A program made the translations under genes and the position numbers. This document shows, piece after piece, positions 17,601-24,204 of a DNA stretch of 54,988 nucleotides. The DNA comes from Chloroflexota bacterium (GTDB lineage: Bacteria; Chloroflexota; Anaerolineae; B4-G1; SLSP01). Below the pieces are notes generated by a model. It was not told the origin of the DNA and made no database searches. It saw only the letters and a list, made by a program, of their open reading frames with translations. Location of the stretch: positions 1 to 54,988 of the forward strand of contig JAKQHY010000055.1 in assembly GCA_029555965.1 (NCBI GenBank). Direction: 5' to 3'. The stretch's first letter is position 1, and the number at the start of each line of letters is the position of its first letter.

Positions 17601-18216
17601 TGAGCAATGCGCGCGCTTCCAAAGCTTCTTCCTTGGCGTGGCCCGCAGCCCGCAACGCCTGGTCAAAGAACCAAAGCGCCATCACCATCGCCCCAATCGC
17701 AACGACGAAACCGACGCCCTCCATCACAATGGGTGAAATTGCGGTAGGATTAGGCAAGGCGCGCAAGGTCAACCATCCCTGGTGAAACGCCACGGCAAAC
17801 AACCCGTAGGTAAGCAAATTGAGCAACGCCACGAGGTACCCTGCACGCGGGCGCAGAAAAGCGGCCGATAGTGTCATCAAAGCCAACAAAAACACCCGCC
17901 CCCCACTGACTAACCAACCGGCATAGAGGGAAAAGAGCGCGAAAGCGTAAGCAAAAACCAGCAATATCCCCACGCGCCAGGTATCCGGGATGCGACGGAC
18001 ACTCCACAAACACACAATCACGATGTAGGCGGCAAGGTAGACGGGAAAGTTAGAGGTGGGGGATGGCGCGCGCAAAAATCGCATCCCCTCCTGGATGAGC
18101 AATACCGGCATCGTCAATACGCCGATGCCCAACAAGGTATTGAGCGCGCGATGGCGTTGTTGCGCCAGTTCCTCAGTTAAAAGTGGTTGCGTCTTCGCTA
18201 CCGTTGTCGGTCGCAT
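14638..18216 (-). CDS. Membrane hybrid histidine kinase with GAF and three receiver domains
   Basis: 1192 residues. It has about six N-terminal TM helices (about 20-190), a coiled coil, a GAF domain (about 250-400), a long coiled coil (about 405-500), HisKA (about 505-570, His in MSHELRTPL) and HATPase (NLLSNAFKFTEKG, DTGIGM, GGAGLGLAISREF). After an Ala/Pro linker come three receivers: about 790-910 (Asp in AIVLDLSLPRISG), about 915-1040 (MILDLSLPDMTG) and about 1070-1190 (ILMDIMMPEMDGYE, Lys in LAKPV). It is probably a phosphorelay hub that responds to a ligand bound by GAF or to a membrane signal. It lies 11 bases after the previous gene, so co-transcription is very likely. Confidence 0.92.
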   Translation of the reverse strand: MRPTTVAKTQPLLTEELAQQRHRALNTLLGIGVLTMPVLLIQEGMRFLRAPSPTSNFPVYLAAYIVIVCLWSVRRIPDTWRVGILLVFAYAFALFSLYAGWLVSGGRVFLLALMTLSAAFLRPRAGYLVALLNLLTYGLFAVAFHQGWLTLRALPNPTAISPIVMEGVGFVVAIGAMVMALWFFDQALRAAGHAKEEALEARALLSARAAELEQKTQALMRAQVISEQSHAEAEAARDSLEAQIWQITGLTQLSDALRGEQDLSTLATHVIRCLCEYVDAPIGALFVRTGEILHLLAGHAYMYRKRSIHHCRVGEGMVGQAALEKRMLIFGEVPADYVAVMTGVVETPPRQLLVAPFLYEGEVVGVVELGKLTNFTRAQLDFIERALETIAIAFNTTQARARIDGLLTETRQQARMLQTREEALRTSNAELSAQTAALRESESRLRAQQIELETANRELHETMSVLRTQQTQLDAQNRTLKEAQRELEQRAEELALASKYKSEFLANMSHELRTPLNSLLILARLMVDNGEGNLTEEQVESARIIYQSGSDLLKLINDILDLSKVEAGRMSFHFEPLALADLAAAMRVQFMPIAEQKALTFELTVAEDAPTVITTDRQRLEQVLKNLLSNAFKFTEKGRVALRIERPLPGDTPPMPHPPVVALHVVDTGIGMTPEQQQLIFEAFRQADGSTNRKYGGAGLGLAISREFVTRMGGHIGLQSDHGVGSTFVVFLPAGDQLRDISGTAEETPGAGGVPTRAQQPASVAKGSETPSKDSTPNPAAGPAFADDRESLEVGDKVLLVIEDDARFAKIVYDYAHSQHFKCLVAVDGESGLSLASRYRPSAIVLDLSLPRISGWNVLDLLKNDADTRHIPVHIISASDQNLDAYRMGAIGFLTKPVTSEGMTQAFQKITQFIAKDIRALLVVEDDPELRYSIKQLLGAADIQIHEAATGQEALDLLRSRPFDCMILDLSLPDMTGFELLERINVEATTPEAPGIHKCPVIVYTGRALTEEESHRLMRYADSIIIKGARSPERLLDETALFLHQVVARMPADKQRTIKQLHSREGLLEGKSILLVDDDMRSAFALSKALREKAIKVNIAPSGAKALETLAATPADFDIILMDIMMPEMDGYETIRQIRADSRLRNLPILALTAKAMKGDAEKCIAAGANDYLAKPVDMDRLFSMLRVWLYR

Positions 18217-18227
18217 AGCCTCATCCT

Positions 18228-19547
18228 CTATTTAGCGTGGCCGGGCTGGCCCCGCAGTGCCTCGGTCTGAGCCTGGAGTTCTTCATTGGTAGTGCGCAGT
18301 TCCTCCTCATGCGCCCGCAACTCTTCCGCCTGCTGCTGCATTTCCTGTAACAGCAGATTAATCCGAGTCTGCGCCTGGAAATCATGGATCAGCCCGGCAA
18401 GCCGCTCCAGGGCCTGGGTCAAAAAACGGATCTGCGCCGAAGTAAACGGCGTCACCCGGCCAATTTCCAGTACCCCGATCGTCACAGCGCCATAGATCAA
18501 GGGATATACATGTACCTGCGCCAACGTAATCGCGCCAAAAGAAGAGTGCAACGTCAACGCCGGCGTCGCCGCCAATACGTGTGGGCGCCCCTCTGCAGCC
18601 ACCTGACCAATGACGCCTTCACCCAATGCAAAACGGGAGTCACGCGGCAGCGCGCCGGGACAGGCATAAGTGGCTGTCAGAACAAGGGATACATTCTCCC
18701 GCAGATATAAGGCGCCCACCGCAGCGTCCACGTAACGACACACATGCTCCAAGGCGGCAGTTGCCAGGGGCGCAATGCCCGGCGCGGCCGGGTGCAGCTC
18801 CCTCAATTGCGCAAGGCCAAGGACCTGCCACATTTGTTCCTGAAGGGCGGTGGTGGCGGCCTCTGCCTCCAACCGGGCTTCCTCAGCCGCTTGTGTCCGC
18901 GCCACCACTTGTTCTTCCAACGAAGCCCGCGCCGTTTCCAACGCGCGGTTCTTATTGACCAACTCCTGCCCACTGTAGCGGGCCGCCGCCATAGCGTGCT
19001 GCAAACTGGACAATGCCATATAGAAAACAATACAAACCAACAGTGAATTAAGGAGGCTCATCACCAGGCCCCCCAAAGGTCCCGGCGGGAACAAGGGCAG
19101 CGGTAAAAGGCCCATCCGCTCCAGTCCATACATTCCCAACACGGACACCAAACTCACCCCGGTGAACAGAAACAACATTCTGATCCCACCGAGCATACCG
19201 GCGATAATCAGCACCAAAACGTAACCGCCGGTCTCAGGGCTTCGGACACCCCCGGCAAAGAAGATAATACAAGTAATCGCCACCCACAGAAACAGCACAA
19301 AACCGTGCGCCGTGCCATAGACATGCCCCATGCGCAACAATGCCCACGCCCCCCACGCAAATAACGACAGGGGAATGAGTACAATCAACCCCCTGCGCGT
19401 GACCGGGTTGAAAGCTAACAACAATGAGACCACGCTAAAGGCGCTGATGATCGTCAGCACCATCACGTTCAGCAAATAGGCTACCCGTGTCTTTTCTGCG
19501 TCATCCGCAAAAACCGGGGGGGCCAGAAAACGCTTCAGTTTATCCAC
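18228..19547 (-). CDS. Kinase-less membrane GAF sensor
   Basis: 439 residues. About six TM helices (residues 25-190) lead into a coiled coil and a GAF domain (about 240-390). It then ends in a coiled coil EELRAHEEELRTTNEELQAQ, exactly where a HisKA domain would begin in its paralogue, and stops. No kinase or cyclase domain is present. The GTG at 19547 is preferred because GGAGG lies five bases upstream; a longer TTG start would include that site. It is flanked by close paralogues in the same operon and may act as a sensing partner or decoy by dimerising through coiled coils. Confidence 0.8.
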   Translation of the reverse strand: MDKLKRFLAPPVFADDAEKTRVAYLLNVMVLTIISAFSVVSLLLAFNPVTRRGLIVLIPLSLFAWGAWALLRMGHVYGTAHGFVLFLWVAITCIIFFAGGVRSPETGGYVLVLIIAGMLGGIRMLFLFTGVSLVSVLGMYGLERMGLLPLPLFPPGPLGGLVMSLLNSLLVCIVFYMALSSLQHAMAAARYSGQELVNKNRALETARASLEEQVVARTQAAEEARLEAEAATTALQEQMWQVLGLAQLRELHPAAPGIAPLATAALEHVCRYVDAAVGALYLRENVSLVLTATYACPGALPRDSRFALGEGVIGQVAAEGRPHVLAATPALTLHSSFGAITLAQVHVYPLIYGAVTIGVLEIGRVTPFTSAQIRFLTQALERLAGLIHDFQAQTRINLLLQEMQQQAEELRAHEEELRTTNEELQAQTEALRGQPGHAK

Positions 19548-19571
19548 CCAAACCTCCAAAAGACAGGGACC

Positions 19572-20825
19572 TCAGGACTTGGCCGGGGGGCTGCCTGCCT
19601 CCGGTTGTCGCGTTTCTGCAAGCAAGGTGTTGATGCGCGCGCGATTCCGGGCCGTATTGAAAGCCACGGCGATAGGCTCCAACGCCTGTTCGATAAACCG
19701 TACCTGTGGCGGCGCAAAAGGATGCAGCCCGCCCAATTCCAACACCCCGCAGATTTCGCCCGCATATTGAAAGGGAGCCACCAGCAAATGCGGCAACAGA
19801 CTCTCGCCCAGGCCGGACGCGAGCAAAAACTGCGACTCAGGAATATGCGCCAGTACCCGGATATGACCGTCTTGAGCAGCCTGCCCCACCAGTCCTTCGC
19901 CAAAACGGAAACGCTCTGGTAGGCCTGGCGCGGTCGTGTAGGCATATCGGCCCAACAGCGACACGCCATCGTCATCCCGCAGGTAAAGTGCGCCCACAGG
20001 CGCTTCCACATAGTTGCACACCGCGCGAATCACCACCTGCGCCAATGTCGCTATGTCCTGCTCGCCGCGCATGACAGCGTTCACCTGCGCCAAACCGGTG
20101 ATCTGCCACATCTGCGCCTGGAGCGCGGCCACAGCCGTCTCGGCCTCAGCGCGGGCCTCCTCAGCAGCGGCAGTCCGTTGCTTCACCAGTTGCGCCAACC
20201 CGGTGCGCTCCGCCTCAAGCTCGCGCGCCAGGCCCGCATTGCGCTCCAGGGCGCTGAAAAGCCGCACCATGAGATAGCCCTGCGCATATTGCATGGCGGT
20301 GCCAAGCGCAAAGAAGACGATGGCAAACAACACCCAGCTCTCAAAGTCTGTATTACGCGGCACGGTGGTGCCCGCATAAAAAACCACGATCTGCCCACCA
20401 CTGAAAGCCCAACCAATCCCCAGAATTCCCAAACAAAGCAGCAGCATCGCCGAATGTCCGGCCCAGCGTTCAAAGAACAACGCAGTCAACAGCGCTGCCG
20501 ACATCAAGAAGAGCGCGCTTTCGCCGTTAAAACCAAACTGCGTGAGGTTGAACAGTCCAAAAGTGGCAAAGACTCCGATCATCACGAGCGCCTGCATCCG
20601 GTAGGAGACCTGCGGCCAGAAAGCGATCAGCAGGAGTATGCCATAGGCGCCCAGGCGGACAGGAAGTTGCCAGGTAAAATTCCGCGAAATAGCCTCATAA
20701 ATGGCAACCACTATCACCGGAGCCCCCACAATAGCAATAGCGCGCAGCAAATTGCGGGCCAACTTCTGCCGCCATACGGTAATATCTTCGACTTTAAAGT
20801 CGGAGGATGTGAGGGTCTCTTCCAT
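19572..20825 (-). CDS. Kinase-less membrane GAF sensor (first gene of operon)
   Basis: 417 residues. The layout matches the downstream gene: TM helices (about 27-190), a coiled coil, and a GAF domain (about 250-395) with the shared signature MWQITGLAQVNAVMRGEQD, also found almost verbatim in the hybrid kinase. The protein ends soon after the GAF domain. ATG 20825 is chosen because AAGGGAGAG lies eight bases upstream, while a longer frame to 20885 runs over the promoter. It probably arose by duplication of the sensor half of the 1192-residue kinase and may feed signals to that kinase. Confidence 0.8.
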   Translation of the reverse strand: MEETLTSSDFKVEDITVWRQKLARNLLRAIAIVGAPVIVVAIYEAISRNFTWQLPVRLGAYGILLLIAFWPQVSYRMQALVMIGVFATFGLFNLTQFGFNGESALFLMSAALLTALFFERWAGHSAMLLLCLGILGIGWAFSGGQIVVFYAGTTVPRNTDFESWVLFAIVFFALGTAMQYAQGYLMVRLFSALERNAGLARELEAERTGLAQLVKQRTAAAEEARAEAETAVAALQAQMWQITGLAQVNAVMRGEQDIATLAQVVIRAVCNYVEAPVGALYLRDDDGVSLLGRYAYTTAPGLPERFRFGEGLVGQAAQDGHIRVLAHIPESQFLLASGLGESLLPHLLVAPFQYAGEICGVLELGGLHPFAPPQVRFIEQALEPIAVAFNTARNRARINTLLAETRQPEAGSPPAKS

Positions 20826-20871
20826 GGAACGCGCTCTCCCTTGACAATACGCCGGTCGCAAACTTGTATTC

Positions 20872-20880
20872 AGTATAGCA
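20872..20880 (-). promoter_or_regulatory. Extended -10 promoter of the sensor operon
   Basis: On the minus strand TGCTATACT is an extended -10 (TGn plus TATACT), about 46 bases before the first ATG of the four-gene sensor operon. No good -35 is visible, which is acceptable for extended -10 promoters. Confidence 0.5.
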
Positions 20881-20947
20881 CACAATCAACCTTCACGCGA
20901 AATTTCAGGAATGAGGCGCCTTGGGGGTCATACAACGAAACGCATGC

Positions 20948-20981
20948 AAAAAAAAGAGACGCTCCTGATGGAGCGTCTCTT
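20948..20981 (-). terminator. Intrinsic terminator of GNAT gene
   Basis: A perfect 12-bp stem AAGAGACGCTCC / GGAGCGTCTCTT with loop TGAT (plus-strand reading). On the minus strand it is followed by eight T. It lies 34 bases after the GNAT stop codon. Confidence 0.93.
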
Positions 20982-21014
20982 ACCTCATCCAAAACACGCT
21001 GCTACATTCACAAT

Positions 21015-21530
21015 TTATCGCGTTAGATCCTTCCGCAGCTCAAAAACCGTCGTTTGATCGTGCATCAATGTCGGGCCGCCGACGATGCGATACCCCTGCC
21101 GCTGCCAGAACTGTATGGCCTGCGGATTGTTCACCTGCGCGCCCAAAAAGATGGCCTGTATCTGGGCATCTTTGTGGATTTCAGCCTCCACTGCCGCGAC
21201 CACGGCCGGCCCGATTCCCTGGCCCCGAAAGGGCGCGGCGAGCATCAACAGGGAAAGATAGGCGCGCTGTGGGTTGCCCTCAAAGCCGCGCGGCATGTAG
21301 TCCACCACCCCGATCAAAGCGCCCTCTGCCGTGTAGACCCCGCAGTAGATGCCGCCCTCGCCCTGTGAAATCTCGATGTCCTTCATCACCATCGCCATAG
21401 AAGCCGTCGGATCTGGCCCCAGAGCCAGAAAGTCCTCACACTGCCGGTAGACTGCCAGCACCGCGTCCAAATCGCCCGGCGTGATGGGACTTATGGTAAA
21501 GTGATCGGTCTGCATAGTGAAAGAAATCAT
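21015..21530 (-). CDS. GNAT family N-acetyltransferase
   Basis: 171 residues with the GNAT fold. The acetyl-CoA pyrophosphate-binding motif A is LSLLMLAAPFRGQGIGPAVV, and the C-terminal motif B is NNPQAIQFWQRQGYRIVGGP. The substrate is unknown. ATG 21530 is preferred (AGGA ten bases upstream); ATG 21515 is an alternative. A longer reading to 21599 would run through a terminator hairpin and repeat region. It is a monocistronic unit with its own terminator. Confidence 0.85.
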   Translation of the reverse strand: MISFTMQTDHFTISPITPGDLDAVLAVYRQCEDFLALGPDPTASMAMVMKDIEISQGEGGIYCGVYTAEGALIGVVDYMPRGFEGNPQRAYLSLLMLAAPFRGQGIGPAVVAAVEAEIHKDAQIQAIFLGAQVNNPQAIQFWQRQGYRIVGGPTLMHDQTTVFELRKDLTR

Positions 21531-21557
21531 CGCAAAATCGTCCTGCACGGTAAGACT

Positions 21558-21612
21558 AAAAAAACGTGAAACGTAAGGAGCGCACGATGCGGGCCTCACG
21601 TTTCACGTTTTA
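21558..21612 (-). terminator. Heptamer-built intrinsic terminator (CGTGAAA type)
   Basis: On the minus strand AAAACGTGAAACGTGAGG pairs with CCTTACGTTTCACGTTTT across a loop, and the right arm runs into seven T. The arms are repeats of the heptamer CGTGAAA. It lies just after the stop of the membrane-protein gene. Sister structures are at 27176-27226 and 41753-41787. Confidence 0.82.
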
Positions 21613-21626
21613 CGCTTCACGCCGTC

Positions 21627-22745
21627 TTATTCGACTGGCGCGCTTGCCATCTCCTCATCCCAAGCCGTCAGCGGCGCCGACTCCCGCGCCAACGCTTTCA
21701 GCGCGCGCAGCTCGCGGTACGACAGCGTCCATACGCTGGACAGGTACACCTCGCGCCAGCCGCCGATCAGCCCCATCGGAGCTAGCAGCACAACCAAAAA
21801 GATCGGGAGACCTACAATAAAAGCGACAACCCACGCCGCCGCCTCACTCGTAAACAAGGCGTTTATCAACGACCCCATGATCAGCCCCGCGCCGCCGCCA
21901 AATATCAGGCTGACCACAAAGACCAGAATGCCCACCGGCACCATCACAATCGTCCAGCCGATGTTGATCCCGGCGGTGATGATCCACATCAAGCCAATGC
22001 CTTTCCAATCCTGCTTGAACATCGCCCATCCCGCGCGAATGGATTGGCCCACCCGAAGATTTTCGAGCGCGCATGCCCGGAAGAAGAAGTGCCGGAGCAG
22101 TTTGACCAAGGCCCCCAGGATGATGCTGAAGAAAATCACCAGGAAGATCAGGCCGATGGTGGCGACCGTGCCCAAAACACCGGCGGTCGGCGCATCCCCC
22201 ATCCACAGCAGCAGGGGCAAGAGCGCTAGGCCGATCAGGATGATGATGAGCACAAAAAGTGGGATGCCGGTGGCTAAATTGATCAGGAACAACCGCCAGG
22301 CCGCGCGCGACCAGCCCAACCGCCAACCCTGCCGGAAGCCCACCTTTTCCTCGGTCTCTTCGTAATGATTAACCATCCGAATCAACGCCACCTGCGACAC
22401 GTAATGCGCGATGCGTCCCACAATCGTCAACACGAATCCCAACACCACCAGCGCGATGACCCCGAAGATAAACCATCCCCAAAACTCTGCTGGAATTTCC
22501 TTGGAAAGTTCACGCTGCATCTCCTCCCATATCTCCCCCGGTTTCAAATGCCTGAATTCCTCCCACATCTCCTCAGGCGTCTGCGATTCCGATGGGGTAA
22601 TAACCGCATCACTGGAGCCGGCCCGATAGGACGACTGCGATCCCGGCGAAACCGTGGTGAGCGCCAAAATCAAACCAAAAATCCACAACACCCGATACTG
22701 TAATACGATATGCCATGCCCGTTTCAAAATCTTTGCGTGATCCAT
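21627..22745 (-). CDS. Hypothetical multi-pass membrane protein (DUF975/DUF7847-like)
   Basis: 372 residues with about seven hydrophobic segments. One helix is near the N-terminus (18-35), followed by an acidic, probably extracytoplasmic stretch rich in Glu/Trp (about 52-90), then helices to residue 345. The pattern of internal RAWxLFKxxW-like segments (SRAAWRLFLINLATG and IRAGWAMFKQDWKGIG) resembles DUF975-like integral membrane proteins. No catalytic motif is seen. A ribosome binding site GGAGGAAGGCA precedes ATG 22745. Confidence 0.65.
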   Translation of the reverse strand: MDHAKILKRAWHIVLQYRVLWIFGLILALTTVSPGSQSSYRAGSSDAVITPSESQTPEEMWEEFRHLKPGEIWEEMQRELSKEIPAEFWGWFIFGVIALVVLGFVLTIVGRIAHYVSQVALIRMVNHYEETEEKVGFRQGWRLGWSRAAWRLFLINLATGIPLFVLIIILIGLALLPLLLWMGDAPTAGVLGTVATIGLIFLVIFFSIILGALVKLLRHFFFRACALENLRVGQSIRAGWAMFKQDWKGIGLMWIITAGINIGWTIVMVPVGILVFVVSLIFGGGAGLIMGSLINALFTSEAAAWVVAFIVGLPIFLVVLLAPMGLIGGWREVYLSSVWTLSYRELRALKALARESAPLTAWDEEMASAPVE

Positions 22746-22774
22746 TGCCTTCCTCCTGAAAAGCCAAAGTTATA

Positions 22775-22915
22775 AGTTGTGAGTTAGGAGTTAGGAATTA
22801 GGAGTAGCACCTGCGCCATCCCCCATCTCCCATCCCCCATCTCCCGTTTACCGTCTACCGTCTACCGGCTACTGTCTACCGTCTACCGGCTACCGGCTAC
22901 TGTCTACCGTCTGCC
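22775..22915. repeat. Three successive heptamer arrays (GAGTTAG, CCATCTC/CCATCCC, GTCTACC)
   Basis: About 140 bases consist of GAGTTAGGAGTTAGG units, then CCATCTCCCATCCCCCATC units, then ten or so GTCTACC/GGCTACC/GGCTACT units, all with 7-bp spacing. The last array continues into the 3' end of the anti-sigma gene, whose final codons and TAG stop are made of it. The third array is the complement of the GGTAGAC array at 11841. Confidence 0.92.
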
Positions 22916-23478
22916 CTCTGCTCCCGCAGCCACCAGCTTGCCAACCAACTCCCGTACAAGCCGGCTATTCCCAACAGAAGCATCACACTGCCCACCATCA
23001 ACGAACCGGCGACCCGCTGTTGAAACCAACCCCGCAACGCCGTGGCTATCGTGTCCGGCAAATAACCGAGGACGTGATTCAACCAACCCATTGCGGGAGA
23101 CAATGTCCCCGCGACACCCGCAAGCGTCGTCACGATGAGCAGCGCGGTTCCCAAAATCAAGACCGTCTGCACAAACGTCCACGCTCCGAGCACCCCCACC
23201 GGGATCAGCCGCCAGCCGACTTCGGCAGCCTGCTGCAAGACGGTGCGCTCCGGTTGACGCGGCAGACGCAGTCCTACTTGCGCGACGAACCGCTCCGGTG
23301 AGAGCGTCGTCGTGGCCGGCGGCGCCGCGTGCAGCAGCGTCGTCAACGCTTCCAGCGCCTCCAGTTCCGCGCGGCACGCCGCACAGTTCGCCAGGTGCGC
23401 CGCCACCCGCTGTTGCTGGGCTGCGGTCAGCGCGCCATCGTGATAAGCCGCGATCCGGTCGGTGACGTGTTGTTCCAT
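22897..23478 (-). CDS. Membrane anti-sigma factor with zinc-finger (zf-HC2)
   Basis: 193 residues. The N-terminal ZAS-type zinc finger shows His27, Cys31 and Cys34 in AAHLANCAACRAE. Two hydrophobic segments follow (about residues 88-115 and 155-185). It should hold the upstream ECF sigma factor at the membrane until a signal arrives. The start codon overlaps the sigma stop as TAATG, with GGAGG eight bases before it. The last residues ADGRQ and the stop are encoded by the GTCTACC heptamer array, so the C-terminus is repeat-derived. Confidence 0.88.
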   Translation of the reverse strand: MEQHVTDRIAAYHDGALTAAQQQRVAAHLANCAACRAELEALEALTTLLHAAPPATTTLSPERFVAQVGLRLPRQPERTVLQQAAEVGWRLIPVGVLGAWTFVQTVLILGTALLIVTTLAGVAGTLSPAMGWLNHVLGYLPDTIATALRGWFQQRVAGSLMVGSVMLLLGIAGLYGSWLASWWLREQRADGRQ

Positions 23479-24065
23479 TATGACGCCTCCAGGCACTCCT
23501 TGAGCATGTCGCGCAGCCGCGTGCGCGCGTAATTCAACCGTGACATCACCGTGCCGATGGGAATTTGCACCATATCGGCGATCTCTTGATAGCTCAATCC
23601 TTCGTACTCCCGCAAAATTAACACCACGCGGCTCGCTTCCGGCAGCGCCAGCACCGCTCGCTGCACCATCGTTGCCCGCTCATTTTGCTCGGCCACCGCT
23701 TCTGGCCCCGGCGTGCGCGCGGCGATGGGCAGTTCGTCCACATCAGCCATCTCCCGCTCGCGCCGCAGCGTATCCAGCGCCACGTTGCTGGCGATGCGAT
23801 ACACCCAGTTGCGAAACGGCGCTTCGGGCCGGTACTTGGGCAGATGCTGCCACGCCCGGATGAACGCCTCTTGCGCTGCATCCTCGGCCAGCTCGGCGTC
23901 GCCGCACATCCGATAGATGACATTGACCACGCCGTCGCGGTAACGCGCCACCAACTCCCCAAACGCCTGGCGGTCGCCGCGCTGCGCGCTGTGAATCAAA
24001 CCTAACTCATCCTCTGCGGGCATACTCCCCGTGTTCACGCTGTACAGGTTCCTTTCTATTGACAT
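23478..24065 (-). CDS. ECF-type RNA polymerase sigma factor (RpoE-like)
   Basis: 195 residues. Region 2 spans about residues 27-95 with GDRQAFGELVARYRDGVVNV, AEDAAQEAFIRAWQHLPKY and FRNWVYRIASNVALDTLRR. Region 4 spans about 128-185 with LPEASRVVLILREYEGLSYQ, EIADMVQIPIGTVMSRL and ARTRLRDML. It directs transcription of a stress or envelope regulon and is paired with the zinc-finger anti-sigma factor encoded immediately downstream. The start ATG 24065 has no clear ribosome binding site; ATG 24023 is a less likely alternative. Confidence 0.92.
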   Translation of the reverse strand: MSIERNLYSVNTGSMPAEDELGLIHSAQRGDRQAFGELVARYRDGVVNVIYRMCGDAELAEDAAQEAFIRAWQHLPKYRPEAPFRNWVYRIASNVALDTLRREREMADVDELPIAARTPGPEAVAEQNERATMVQRAVLALPEASRVVLILREYEGLSYQEIADMVQIPIGTVMSRLNYARTRLRDMLKECLEAS

Positions 24066-24125
24066 AACGACTCAGGAGGAAAATTTATTCGGAATCAAAC
24101 GGCAAATGGCAAACGGCATAAATTC

Positions 24126-24204
24126 ACGTTTGACGAATTACGAATTGCGAATTGCGAATTGCGAATTACGAATTGCGAATTACGAATTACGAATTGCGAA
24201 TTGC
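24126..24204. repeat. AATTGCG/AATTACG heptamer array
   Basis: About nine or ten head-to-tail heptamers of AATTGCG or AATTACG lie between the sigma-factor gene and the 3' end of the molybdenum hydroxylase gene. The last codons of that gene (IRNS) and its TAA stop are part of the array. Confidence 0.95.

Noticed and set aside
20826-20885. Longer N-terminus for the first GAF sensor
   Set aside because: The extension covers the extended -10 promoter, while an ATG with a good ribosome binding site lies at 20825.
22775-22915. Possible CRISPR array
   Set aside because: Units are only 7 bp, head to tail and without spacers; no cas genes are in the window.
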